From Bordetella parapertussis (GTDB lineage: Bacteria; Pseudomonadota; Gammaproteobacteria; Burkholderiales; Burkholderiaceae_B): a DNA stretch of 15,922 nucleotides. Of this stretch, positions 1 through 6,900 are shown one piece after another. The stretch lies in the NCBI GenBank assembly GCA_945872285.1, contig CAMBZR010000067.1:1-15922 (forward strand), in the 5' to 3' direction. A program made the position numbers and the translations under genes. Position 1 is the first letter of the stretch; each line of letters opens with the position of its first letter. The notes beneath the pieces are model-generated. The model did no database searches, was not told where the DNA came from, and saw only the letters and a program-made list of their open reading frames with translations.

Positions 1-148
1 CGACAAAGAAATGGTGTTGCCAGGTGATAACGTTTCGATGACGATTAAGTTGTTGGCACCGATCGCCATGGAAGAAGGTCTGCGTTTCGCAATTCGCGAA
101 GGTGGCCGTACCGTTGGCGCCGGAGTTGTTGCAAAAATCTTGAAGTAA
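1..148 (+). CDS. tuf: Elongation factor Tu, 3' end (partial)
   Basis: The reading frame starts at base 2 and gives the last 48 residues of EF-Tu followed by TAA at 146-148; the 5' part lies outside the window. EF-Tu is the GTPase that delivers aminoacyl-tRNA to the ribosomal A site. The visible part is the end of beta-barrel domain 3 and carries the family's closing segments ([19 protein letters not shown], then [18 protein letters not shown]). A second EF-Tu gene starts at 15776 in the same orientation, so this is one of two copies, as is common in proteobacteria. It sits just before tRNA-Trp and secE, the usual betaproteobacterial arrangement. The identification is secure; which copy is called tufA or tufB cannot be decided here. 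Confidence 0.97.
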   Translation, partial: DKEMVLPGDNVSMTIKLLAPIAMEEGLRFAIREGGRTVGAGVVAKILK

Positions 149-151
149 AAA

Positions 152-184
152 GTTGGACAAATGCCGAAAGGCACTAGTCTTTTT
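152..184 (+). terminator. Possible weak intrinsic terminator after tuf
   Basis: Four bases after the tuf stop codon, TGCC (162-165) pairs with GGCA (170-173) across a GAAA tetraloop, and GAC (156-158) pairs with GTC (177-179) outside a 3x3 internal loop. A run of five T (180-184) follows. The stem is short and interrupted, so termination may be partial. That would allow read-through into tRNA-Trp, whose 5' end is only 15 nt downstream. It could instead be an RNA-processing hairpin. Confidence 0.42.
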
Positions 185-198
185 AGCCGTGCAGGTCT

Positions 199-274
199 AG
201 GGGCATAGCTCAATTGGCAGAGCGTCGGTCTCCAAAACCGAAGGTTGGGAGTTCGAGGCTCTCTGCCCCTGCCA
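199..274 (+). tRNA. tRNA-Trp (anticodon CCA)
   Basis: A full cloverleaf can be drawn. The acceptor stem is AGGGGCA (199-205) with TGCCCCT (264-270), discriminator G271 and an encoded CCA end (272-274). The D stem is GCTC with GAGC (220-223). The anticodon stem is TCGGT (225-229) with ACCGA (237-241), with loop CTCCAAA and anticodon CCA at 232-234. The T stem is GGGAG (247-251) with CTCTC (259-263), with one G-U pair, and the T loop begins TTCGA. The CCA anticodon reads UGG, so the charged amino acid is tryptophan. The gene lies between tuf and secE, its usual place in betaproteobacteria, and probably matures from a tuf-secE transcript. Confidence 0.97.
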
Positions 275-298
275 CCGCCAAAAAACAAAATTGCGGAC

Positions 299-315
299 AG
301 CACACTTTTTGTGCT
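299..315 (+). other. Hairpin just upstream of the secE start
   Basis: AGCACA (299-304) pairs perfectly with TGTGCT (310-315) across a 5-nt loop. The stem ends 12 nt before the secE ATG, and no Shine-Dalgarno-like purine run is visible between them. The hairpin may define the 5' region of processed secE mRNA after tRNA-Trp is cut out, or position the ribosome. The function is inferred. Confidence 0.4.
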
Positions 316-327
316 TAAGCGCTGAAT

Positions 328-711
328 ATGTCGAACACATCGATTGAGAACGTAACAAGCACGACAGACAAGCTCAAGCTGGGCTTGGCCATCTTGGTAA
401 TTATTGCTGGCATCGTTGGCTTCTCGGTACTCGAGTCAAAGTTGCCAATGGTGGCGCGTATTGCAATTTTTGTCGCTAGTTTGGGTGTCGCTGCGGCGAT
501 CGCCTGGATGAGCGAGCCTGGCCGCCGCACGATTGCCTTTGCCCACGAGTCTTACAGTGAAGTCAAGCGCGTTGTTTGGCCTACGCGTAAAGAAACGCTT
601 CAAATGACAGGGATCGTGTTTGCATTTGTTGCAGTCATGGGTTTATTTCTCTGGATCTTAGACAAATTAGTTCAGTGGCTGCTGTTTAGCGTGCTACTCG
701 GCTGGAAATAG
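328..711 (+). CDS. secE: Preprotein translocase subunit SecE
   Basis: SecE is the small essential inner-membrane subunit that clamps SecY in the SecYEG channel. The 127-residue product equals the E. coli length and has the three-helix form of proteobacteria: helices near residues 18-35, 41-60 and 92-123. Before the last helix comes the conserved amphipathic segment [16 protein letters not shown] (about 75-90), the family signature contacting SecY. The ATG at 328 is chosen because the in-frame codon at 316-318 is a stop and the MSNTS start resembles relatives as I recall them. No clear Shine-Dalgarno sequence precedes it. The gene follows tRNA-Trp and lies 8 nt before nusG, the usual secE-nusG pair. 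Confidence 0.97.
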   Translation: MSNTSIENVTSTTDKLKLGLAILVIIAGIVGFSVLESKLPMVARIAIFVASLGVAAAIAWMSEPGRRTIAFAHESYSEVKRVVWPTRKETLQMTGIVFAFVAVMGLFLWILDKLVQWLLFSVLLGWK

Positions 712-719
712 GACGATCC

Positions 720-1253
720 ATGACTAAACGTTGGTATGTCGTTCATGTTTACTCGGGCATGGAAAAAAGCGTCCATAAAGCGATGCTCGAAAGAATTGAG
801 CGGGCAAGCTTGCAACATTTGTTTGGTGAGGTTCTGGTGCCTTCTGAAGAAGTGGTCGAATCAAAGGGTGGCCAAAAATCAATTTCTGAGCGTCGTATTT
901 TCCCAGGCTATGTCTTGGTTGAGATGGACCTCACGGACGAAAGTTGGCACGTAATTAAAAATACGCCACGCGTAACAGGTTTCTTAGGCGGTTCGGGCAA
1001 TCGACCAACCCCAATTTCTGAAAAAGAAGTTGCGAAGATCCTGTCCCAAATGCAAGAGGGGATTGAAAAGCCTCGTCCAAAAGTATTGTTTGAAGTTGGT
1101 GAGTTGGTTCGGGTGAAAGACGGTCCGTTTGCAGACTTTAACGGCAACGTTGAAGACGTCAATTACGAAAAAAGTAAGGTTCGTGTTTCGGTTGCGATTT
1201 TCGGCCGCTCCACCCCGGTAGAGCTTGACTTCAGCCAGGTCGAGAAAACCTAG
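720..1253 (+). CDS. nusG: Transcription termination/antitermination factor NusG
   Basis: NusG rides on elongating RNA polymerase through its N-terminal domain, while its C-terminal KOW domain binds Rho or ribosomal protein S10, coupling transcription to termination or translation. The 177-residue product (E. coli: 181) starts with the typical [15 protein letters not shown] segment. It carries [11 protein letters not shown] near 61-71 and the [11 protein letters not shown] loop near 81-91 in the NGN domain. The KOW domain spans about 124-155 ([17 protein letters not shown]), and F161 corresponds to the conserved phenylalanine of the S10/Rho surface. AGGACG at 710-715 overlaps the secE stop and is the likely ribosome binding site, so the two genes are probably coupled. 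Its polymerase partners rpoB and rpoC lie downstream. Confidence 0.98.
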   Translation: MTKRWYVVHVYSGMEKSVHKAMLERIERASLQHLFGEVLVPSEEVVESKGGQKSISERRIFPGYVLVEMDLTDESWHVIKNTPRVTGFLGGSGNRPTPISEKEVAKILSQMQEGIEKPRPKVLFEVGELVRVKDGPFADFNGNVEDVNYEKSKVRVSVAIFGRSTPVELDFSQVEKT

Positions 1254-1308
1254 ATCCATCAGTGACATCAAGTCCGTTAGTTTTAGTTTAGTTTTAATCA
1301 ATCAACCC

Positions 1309-1347
1309 CGGGGAGCCCAGCACCATTGGTGTAGGCGTTTGAACCCG
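1309..1347 (+). promoter_or_regulatory. Candidate L1-type autoregulatory structure in the rplK leader
   Basis: The 107-nt nusG-rplK gap contains a foldable element. CGGG (1309-1312) pairs with CCCG (1344-1347). Next comes an asymmetric internal loop (GA on the 5' side, GTTTGAA on the 3' side), then GCC (1315-1317) with GGC (1334-1336), and CACC (1321-1324) with GGTG (1328-1331) across an ATT loop. It ends one base before the AAGGAG ribosome binding site (1349-1354). In E. coli, free L1 represses the rplK-rplA mRNA by binding a leader mimic of its 23S rRNA site, a helix with an asymmetric internal loop. Position and shape fit that role; L1 binding is inferred. The AT-rich stretch at 1279-1300 could hold a promoter, but I see no convincing -35/-10 pair. 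Confidence 0.5.
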
Positions 1348-1360
1348 CAAGGAGCACAGC

Positions 1361-1792
1361 ATGGCGAAAAAAATCGTCGGCTTCATCAAGCTGCAAGTAC
1401 CAGCTGGTAAGGCCAACCCATCCCCCCCGATTGGTCCAGCGTTGGGTCAGCGCGGTCTGAATATCATGGAATTCTGCAAAGCGTTTAACGCAAAAACGCA
1501 GGGGATTGAACCAGGCTTGCCGATCCCAGTCGTGATCACAGCGTTTGCCGACAAGAGCTTTACTTTCATCATGAAGACGCCCCCTGCGTCCATCCTGATC
1601 AAGAAAGCGGCTGGCATTCAAAAAGGGTCACCGCGCCCGCACACCGACAAAGTTGGAAAACTAACGCGTGCACAGGCCGAAGAAATCGCCAAGGCAAAAG
1701 CACCAGACCTGACTGCTGCCGACTTGGATGCGGCCGTTCGCACCATCGCAGGAAGCGCCCGCAGTATGGGCATCACGGTAGAAGGAGTCTAA
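1361..1792 (+). CDS. rplK: 50S ribosomal protein L11
   Basis: L11 binds the GTPase-associated region of 23S rRNA at the base of the L7/L12 stalk and takes part in factor binding and in RelA activation. The 143-residue product (E. coli: 142) has the N-terminal linker and proline-rich domain with [20 protein letters not shown] at about 10-29. The [12 protein letters not shown] segment follows, then the C-terminal rRNA-binding domain from about residue 75, with KKAAGI and the [18 protein letters not shown] helix. AAGGAG at 1349-1354 lies 6 nt before the ATG. The next gene, rplA, starts two bases after the stop, as in the standard L11 operon, so expression is likely controlled by L1 feedback on the leader. 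Confidence 0.98.
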   Translation: MAKKIVGFIKLQVPAGKANPSPPIGPALGQRGLNIMEFCKAFNAKTQGIEPGLPIPVVITAFADKSFTFIMKTPPASILIKKAAGIQKGSPRPHTDKVGKLTRAQAEEIAKAKAPDLTAADLDAAVRTIAGSARSMGITVEGV

Positions 1793-1794
1793 TC

Positions 1795-2499
1795 ATGGCT
1801 AAAACGTCAAAACGCATGGCTGTGATCGTTCAAAAGATCGATCGTGAAAAAATGTATCCCGTGACCGAAGCGATCGCTTTAGTCAAAGAGTGTGCCACCG
1901 CAAAGTTCGATGAGTCTATCGACATTGCCGTCCAGCTTGGCATTGATCCTAAAAAATCAGACCAATTAGTGCGTGGCTCAGTCGTGCTGCCAGAAGGTAC
2001 CGGTAAATCAGTTCGCGTCGCTGTGTTTGCACAGGGCGAAAAAGCTGAGCAGGCTAAAGCCGCAGGCGCCGACATCGTCGGCATGGAAGACCTAGCAGAA
2101 CAAATTAAAGGTGGCACGTTTAACTTCGACGTCGTCATCGCCTCCCCCGACACCATGCGCATCGTCGGCACCTTAGGTCAAATTCTTGGCCCCCGCGGGT
2201 TGATGCCGAACCCAAAAGTTGGCACTGTGACAGCCGACGTCGCTCAGGCAGTTAAGAACGCCAAGGCTGGACAGGTGCAATACCGTACCGACAAGGCCGG
2301 CATTATTCACGCAACAATTGGTCGCGCCTCCTTTGGCGTCGAGCAACTGCGCTCGAACCTAGCTGCCTTGGTTGACGCGTTGAATAAAGCACGGCCTACC
2401 GCTTCAAAGGGTATTTACTTGCGCAAGATTGCAGTGTCTTCCACCATGGGTGGCGGTGCGCGCGTAGAAGTTGCATCTTTAACAGCGACAGCGCAGTAA
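1795..2499 (+). CDS. rplA: 50S ribosomal protein L1
   Basis: L1 forms the mobile L1 stalk near the ribosomal E site and helps release deacylated tRNA; it also represses its own operon in E. coli. The product has 234 residues, the same as the E. coli protein. Typical segments are [19 protein letters not shown] near 41-59, the central [20 protein letters not shown] signature near 121-140, and [20 protein letters not shown]. The ribosome binding site GAAGGAG (1781-1787) lies inside the end of rplK and the gap is two bases, so translation is probably coupled. The 252-nt region after the gene is the L10 leader. Confidence 0.98.
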   Translation: MAKTSKRMAVIVQKIDREKMYPVTEAIALVKECATAKFDESIDIAVQLGIDPKKSDQLVRGSVVLPEGTGKSVRVAVFAQGEKAEQAKAAGADIVGMEDLAEQIKGGTFNFDVVIASPDTMRIVGTLGQILGPRGLMPNPKVGTVTADVAQAVKNAKAGQVQYRTDKAGIIHATIGRASFGVEQLRSNLAALVDALNKARPTASKGIYLRKIAVSSTMGGGARVEVASLTATAQ

Positions 2500-2513
2500 G
2501 TTGCTGATAGTTA

Positions 2514-2654
2514 GTACAGACTTTGTGCTGTACCCGGGCTTGCCTGGGTGCTGCTGTCAAAGACCGTTGGAGCAAGGTTTTTACGATGGAAACATTTCCT
2601 CTAAAAAGCGTTGCTTAATCCTAGGCAGTTTCTAGATCCAGCGTAGACGGCGTC
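2514..2654 (+). promoter_or_regulatory. L10-type ribosomal protein leader of rplJ-rplL
   Basis: The 252-nt rplA-rplJ gap holds nested pairings. CGTTGG (2565-2570) closes on CCAGCG (2638-2643), with GAC/GTC (2562-2564, 2652-2654) outside it. Inside is a long hairpin at 2571-2615: AGCAA/TTGCT, TTTTTA/TAAAAA and GGAA/TTCC. A second small stem (CTAG 2621-2624 with CTAG 2632-2635) makes a junction. Upstream, ACCCGGGC (2532-2539) pairs with GCCTGGGT (2542-2549), and CTTTG (2521-2525) with CAAAG (2558-2562). GTACAG (2514-2519) with CTGTAC (2528-2533) is an alternative that cannot coexist with the ACCC hairpin. In E. coli the L10-L12 complex binds such a leader and represses its own translation. The position and the long leader hairpin fit that family; covariance was not tested. 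Confidence 0.65.
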
Positions 2655-2702
2655 CACGGAAGATTTCTTTTAAGAACTCGACTAGGTTCGCCGCATTCGG
2701 TT

Positions 2703-2741
2703 GATGCAAAGGGAATTTTTCCCCCGCATCTTTTGATGGAG
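2703..2741 (+). promoter_or_regulatory. rplJ: Hairpin next to the rplJ ribosome binding site with alternative pairing
   Basis: GATGC (2703-2707) pairs with GCATC (2726-2730), and inside it GGGAA (2711-2715) pairs with TTCCC (2719-2723) across a TTT loop. Four T follow (2731-2734), which also gives it a terminator-like look. CATC of the 3' arm (2727-2730) can instead pair with GATG (2735-2738) across TTTT, which covers the start of the GGAG ribosome binding site (2738-2741). The two pairings exclude each other, so the element could act as an on/off switch for rplJ translation. The pairing is seen in the sequence; the switching is inferred. Confidence 0.45.
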
Positions 2742-2751
2742 TGTTCAAACC

Positions 2752-3276
2752 GTGAGTCTCAATCGTAAAGAGAAAGCAGTTGTAATCGACAACGTCACGA
2801 CGCAAGTCGCGACGGCACAGTCGATTGTCGTTGCAGAGTACCGTGGTCTGGACGTCGCCTCTGTCACCGTACTGCGCAAAAATGCGCGTGCGTCGGGCGT
2901 GTATTTGCGAGTCTTAAAAAACTCGCTGGCACGCAAAGCAATTGTTGGTACACCTTTCGAGGCGTTATCAACAAAGCTGGTTGGTCCCCTGATCTATGCG
3001 ATCAGTACCGATCCAGTTGCAGCTGCAAAAGTTCTTTCAGCCTTTGCGAAAGACAATGAGAAGCTTGCCATCAAAGCTGGGGCCTTGCCCAACAGCATCC
3101 TTGATGTCGATGGTGTCAAGGCCTTGGCCACGATGCCGTCACGCGACGAGTTGTTATCGAAATTGCTTGGAACCATGCAGGCGCCGATCGCGCAATTTGT
3201 TCGTACTCTCAACGAAGTTCCAACCAAGTTCGTGCGTGGCTTAGCCGCCGTGCGCGATCAAAAGCAAGCCGCTTAA
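2752..3276 (+). CDS. rplJ: 50S ribosomal protein L10
   Basis: L10 is the base of the ribosomal stalk: it binds 23S rRNA and carries L7/L12 dimers on its C-terminal helix. The 174-residue product (E. coli: 165) has the conserved [20 protein letters not shown] segment near 27-46, then [16 protein letters not shown] near 48-63 and GPLIYAIS. The C-terminal L12-binding part includes [20 protein letters not shown]. The start is GTG at 2752; MSLNRKEK is the expected beginning for betaproteobacteria, and no upstream in-frame alternative fits. The ribosome binding site GGAG (2738-2741) is spaced 10 nt away. The non-ATG start, long spacing and structured leader suggest tuned translation. rplL follows after 74 nt in which I see only its ribosome binding site. 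Confidence 0.97.
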   Translation: MSLNRKEKAVVIDNVTTQVATAQSIVVAEYRGLDVASVTVLRKNARASGVYLRVLKNSLARKAIVGTPFEALSTKLVGPLIYAISTDPVAAAKVLSAFAKDNEKLAIKAGALPNSILDVDGVKALATMPSRDELLSKLLGTMQAPIAQFVRTLNEVPTKFVRGLAAVRDQKQAA

Positions 3277-3350
3277 GGTGCGCTGAAACTTCATTGAACG
3301 ACAAGCGATACCAATCCCTGGCAAACATTATTTAATCTGGAGTTCTACAA

Positions 3351-3725
3351 ATGGCTACTAAAGCTGAAATCCTCGACGCAATCTCTAGCATGACTGTGCT
3401 TGAGCTGTCAGAGTTGATCAAAGAAATGGAAGAAAAATTCGGCGTATCTGCCGCAGCTGCCGCTGTTGCAGTTGCTGCTCCCGCCGCAGGTACTGCAGCT
3501 GTTGCTGAAGAGCAGACAGAGTTCACCGTTCACTTGACCGAAATTGGCGCAAATAAAGTCAGCGTCATTAAGGCAGTTCGTGAAATCACAGGTCTGGGTT
3601 TGAAAGAAGCCAAAGACTTGGTTGATGGCGCACCAAAGCCAGTGAAAGAAGGCATTGCTAAAGCTGACGCTGAAGCTGCCAAGAAAAAGCTTGAAGAAGC
3701 TGGTGCTAAGGCCGAGTTGAAGTAA
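3351..3725 (+). CDS. rplL: 50S ribosomal protein L7/L12
   Basis: L7/L12 is the multi-copy stalk protein that recruits and activates the translational GTPases EF-Tu, EF-G, IF2 and RF3. The 124-residue product (E. coli: 121) has an N-terminal dimerisation and L10-binding region to about residue 33 ([20 protein letters not shown]). An alanine-rich flexible hinge runs from about 34 to 54. The globular C-terminal domain has the factor-binding signature [20 protein letters not shown] (about 66-85) and [16 protein letters not shown] (3338-3342) lies 8 nt before the ATG. L7/L12 is needed at four to six copies per ribosome, so it must be made in excess over the downstream rpoBC, which is consistent with the hairpins after its stop. 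Confidence 0.98.
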   Translation: MATKAEILDAISSMTVLELSELIKEMEEKFGVSAAAAAVAVAAPAAGTAAVAEEQTEFTVHLTEIGANKVSVIKAVREITGLGLKEAKDLVDGAPKPVKEGIAKADAEAAKKKLEEAGAKAELK

Positions 3726-3729
3726 GGCT

Positions 3730-3777
3730 CGCCAGTCAATGCCCGGACAGGCGGTGACGCCTCTCCGGTTCTTGGCG
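3730..3777 (+). terminator. Strong hairpin after rplL: likely attenuator of rpoBC
   Basis: CCGGA (3743-3747) pairs with TCCGG (3764-3768) and, after a single C-C mismatch, AGGCG (3749-3753) pairs with CGCCT (3758-3762) across a GTGA tetraloop of GNRA type. CGCCA (3730-3734) and TGGCG (3773-3777) can close the whole element. The T tract after the core hairpin (TTCTT) is weak, so partial termination is more likely than a full stop. In E. coli a partial terminator between rplL and rpoB lowers rpoBC expression relative to the stalk proteins; this is the matching position. Confidence 0.6.
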
Positions 3778-3778
3778 T

Positions 3779-3859
3779 CTTCAGAAAACCCCACTTAATA
3801 CTGGGGTTGTGCAGCTCAAAAAAGCGGCATGCTCGAGTTCAAAGCTGGGTTTTCTGAAG
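3779..3859 (+). repeat. 81-nt element bounded by a perfect 13-bp inverted repeat
   Basis: CTTCAGAAAACCC (3779-3791) is the exact reverse complement of GGGTTTTCTGAAG (3847-3859), with 55 nt between. The left arm can also pair locally: AACCCCA (3787-3793) with TGGGGTT (3802-3808) across an 8-nt loop. The long and the local pairings exclude each other. The element lies between the attenuator hairpin and rpoB. In E. coli an RNase III processing site lies between rplL and rpoB, and a long double-stranded stem like this would suit such a site. A small mobile or repeated element is another reading. The inverted repeat is directly visible; the function is inferred. Confidence 0.6.
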
Positions 3860-3897
3860 TCATTATGCAGTATCAGGTTTTTGTTTGTATGACCCCG

Positions 3898-3914
3898 GGC
3901 CGTGGTTGACGGCC
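3898..3914 (+). other. Hairpin shortly upstream of rpoB
   Basis: GGCCGT (3898-3903) pairs perfectly with ACGGCC (3909-3914) across a GGTTG loop, followed by TTTG. It sits 25 nt before the rpoB ATG. It may shape the 5' leader of rpoB, for instance as a stable end after processing. No function can be assigned from sequence. Confidence 0.4.
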
Positions 3915-3939
3915 TTTGTAACCTCGAGTCGGAGTGCTC

Positions 3940-6900
3940 ATGCCTTACTCGTTTACCGAAAAAAAGCGCATCCGTAAAAGCTTCGCCAAGCGCGAGGACG
4001 TCCAAGACGTACCTTTCCTGCTTGCGACACAGCTTCATTCATACCTAACCTTTTTGCAAGCTGAGGTCACACCCTCAACCCGCAAAGAGCATGGCTTGCA
4101 AGCGGCCTTTAGTTCAATCTTTCCAATCGTCAGCCATAACCACATGGCGCGACTCGAGTTCGTCAGCTACGGCCTGGGCGAACCCGTTTTTGACGTCAAA
4201 GAATGTCAGTTGCGCGGCCTTACGTACGCTTCACCCTTGCGCGCAAAAGTTCGCCTGGTGTTGCTCGATCGTGAGATCTCTAAACCCACAGTCAAAGAAG
4301 TCAAGGAACAAGAAGTCTACATGGGCGAAATTCCGCTCATGACCAGCACGGGTTCGTTCGTTATCAACGGCACCGAACGCGTCATTGTCTCTCAGTTGCA
4401 CCGTTCGCCCGGCGTGTTTTTCGAACACGATCGAGGCAAAACGCACAGCTCAGGCAAGCTGTTGTTTTCGGCACGCGTCATTCCTTACCGCGGCTCTTGG
4501 CTCGACTTCGAATTCGACCCTAAAGACGTACTGTTTTTCAGAGTTGACCGCCGTCGCAAGATGCCCGTCACGATTTTGCTTAAAGCCATTGGCCTGACAA
4601 GTGAGGCAATCCTGTCGCAATTCTTTGTATTCGACCAGTTCGAACTACAAAACGAAGGCGCCATGATGGAATTTGTTGGTGACCGTTGGAAAGGCGAGAT
4701 GGCACGTTTTAGTATTACTGATCGCAATGGCAAAGAGCTTGTTGAAAAAGACAAGCGAGTCAATGCGAAGCACTTGCGTGATATCGCAGCCGCCAAGATT
4801 GAACGAATCTCTGTCCCTGAAGATTTTCTCATTGGACGGTTGTTGGCCACAAACATCGTGGATGCCGACACGGGTGAACTGATCGCGTCCGCCAACGACG
4901 AAATCACAGAAGGTGTGTTAAGTGCCCTGCGTATCGCCGGCGTCACCAATATTCAAACGTTGTACACCAACGATTTGGATTGTGGGCCTTATATTTCGCA
5001 AACCTTGCGTACAGATGAGACCGCCGACCAAATGGCCGCGCGTGTTGCGATCTATCGCATGATGCGTCCTGGTGAGCCGCCAACGGAAGATGCCGTCGAG
5101 GCACTCTTTCAGCGCCTGTTTTACAGTGAAGACACCTACGACCTATCGCGCGTCGGTCGCATGAAAGTTAATAGCCGTCTTGGTCGCGGTGATGACATCA
5201 CCGGCGCCATGACGCTGACCAACGATGACATTCTCAAAGCCATCCAGATTCTGGTGGAGTTGCGCAATGGTCGCGGTCAAATCGACGATATCGATCACCT
5301 CGGTAATCGTCGCGTTCGTTGCGTAGGTGAGTTGGCCGAAAATCAGTTTCGTGCCGGTTTGGTTCGCGTTGAGCGCGCCGTCAAAGAGCGCTTAGGTCAG
5401 GCCGAAACCGAAAACCTGATGCCGCACGACTTGATTAATTCAAAGCCGATTTCGGCTGCGATTAAAGAGTTCTTTGGATCAAGCCAGTTGTCGCAATTTA
5501 TGGACCAAACCAACCCTCTGTCTGAGATCACGCACAAGCGTCGCGTCTCAGCCTTGGGACCTGGCGGCTTGACCCGTGAGCGTGCTGGCTTTGAAGTTCG
5601 CGACGTGCATCCAACCCATTACGGCCGCGTTTGCCCGATCGAAACGCCTGAGGGCCCGAACATCGGTCTGATTAATTCGATGGCACTGTACGCACGCTTA
5701 AACGAATATGGCTTTCTAGAAACGCCCTATCGTAAAGTCGTTGGCAGCAGCGTGACCACTGAGATTGAATATCTGTCAGCCATTGCCGAAGGCAATTACA
5801 TTATTGCTCAGGCCAATGCTGAACTCAGTGAAACGGGCCGGTTCACAGACGACCTCGTCGCTTGCCGTCAAGCCGGTGAAACCTTACTCACCGCACCCGC
5901 AAACGTACATTACATGGACGTTGCGCCTTCGCAGATTGTCTCTGTTGCGGCTTCGCTGATTCCGTTCCTTGAGCACGATGACGCAAACCGCGCGCTGATG
6001 GGTGCAAACATGCAACGGCAAGCCGTGCCATGTTTACGCCCCGAGAAATCGGTGGTCGGCACCGGCATCGAGCGCACTGTCGCCGTTGACTCGGGCACCA
6101 CCGTGCAAGCGTTGCGTGGCGGCTTTGTTGATCATGTTGACGCTGACCGCATTGTGATTCGAGTGAACGACCAAGAAAACGTCGCGGGTGAAGTTGGCGT
6201 AGATATCTACAACCTGATTAAGTACACACGGTCAAACCAGAACACCAATATCAACCAGCGTCCGATTGTGCGCCGGGGCGATCGCGTTGTCACGGGAGAC
6301 GTGTTGGCCGATGGTGCATCGACCGACTTGGGTGAATTGGCGCTTGGTCAGAATATGCTGATCGCCTTTATGCCCTGGAACGGTTACAACTTCGAAGATT
6401 CAATTTTGATTTCTGAGAAAGTGGTGGCTGATGACCGTTACACCTCGATTCATATCGAAGAGTTAACCGTCGTCGCACGCGACACCAAACTTGGTCCTGA
6501 AGAAATCACGCGCGACATCAGCAACCTGGCCGAGACACAGCTTAATCGCTTGGATGAGTCAGGGATCGTGCACATCGGCGCCGAAGTTCGTGCCGATGAC
6601 GTGTTAGTTGGCAAAGTCACTCCAAAAGGTGAAACCCAGCTGACACCAGAAGAAAAATTGCTTCGAGCCATTTTTGGTGAAAAGGCTTCTGACGTCAAAG
6701 ACACTTCGCTGCGCGTGCCCTCGGGCATGATCGGCACAGTGATTGACGTGCAGGTGTTTACGCGCGAAGGTATCGTGCGCGACAAGCGTGCGCAGGCCAT
6801 CATTGATGATGAACTGCGTCGTTATCGTCAAGACCTTAACGATCAATTGCGCATTGTTGAAAACGACACTTTTGACCGTATCGAAAAGATGCTGGTTAAA

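Noticed and set aside
1225..1256. TTGACT ... TAGATC as a promoter at the end of nusG
   Set aside because: The spacing is 20 nt and both hexamers sit at the coding end or stop of nusG; not supportable as sigma-70.
1306..1313. CCCCGGGG palindrome before rplK as an operator
   Set aside because: Its right half is better explained as the base of the leader helix that pairs with 1344-1347.
2736..2768. ATG frame of 10 codons overlapping the rplJ start
   Set aside because: It has no ribosome binding site of its own and is out of frame with rplJ; the ATG is part of the rplJ binding-site region.
3934..3939. GTG as an earlier rpoB start, adding two residues
   Set aside because: It lies within the GGAG ribosome binding site, and the family starts at [15 protein letters not shown], i.e. 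ATG 3940.
5497..5577. Possible rifampicin-resistance change in rpoB (T524 where E. coli has N)
   Set aside because: Threonine is, as I recall, the normal betaproteobacterial residue; the key D522, H532 and S537 are of the sensitive type.
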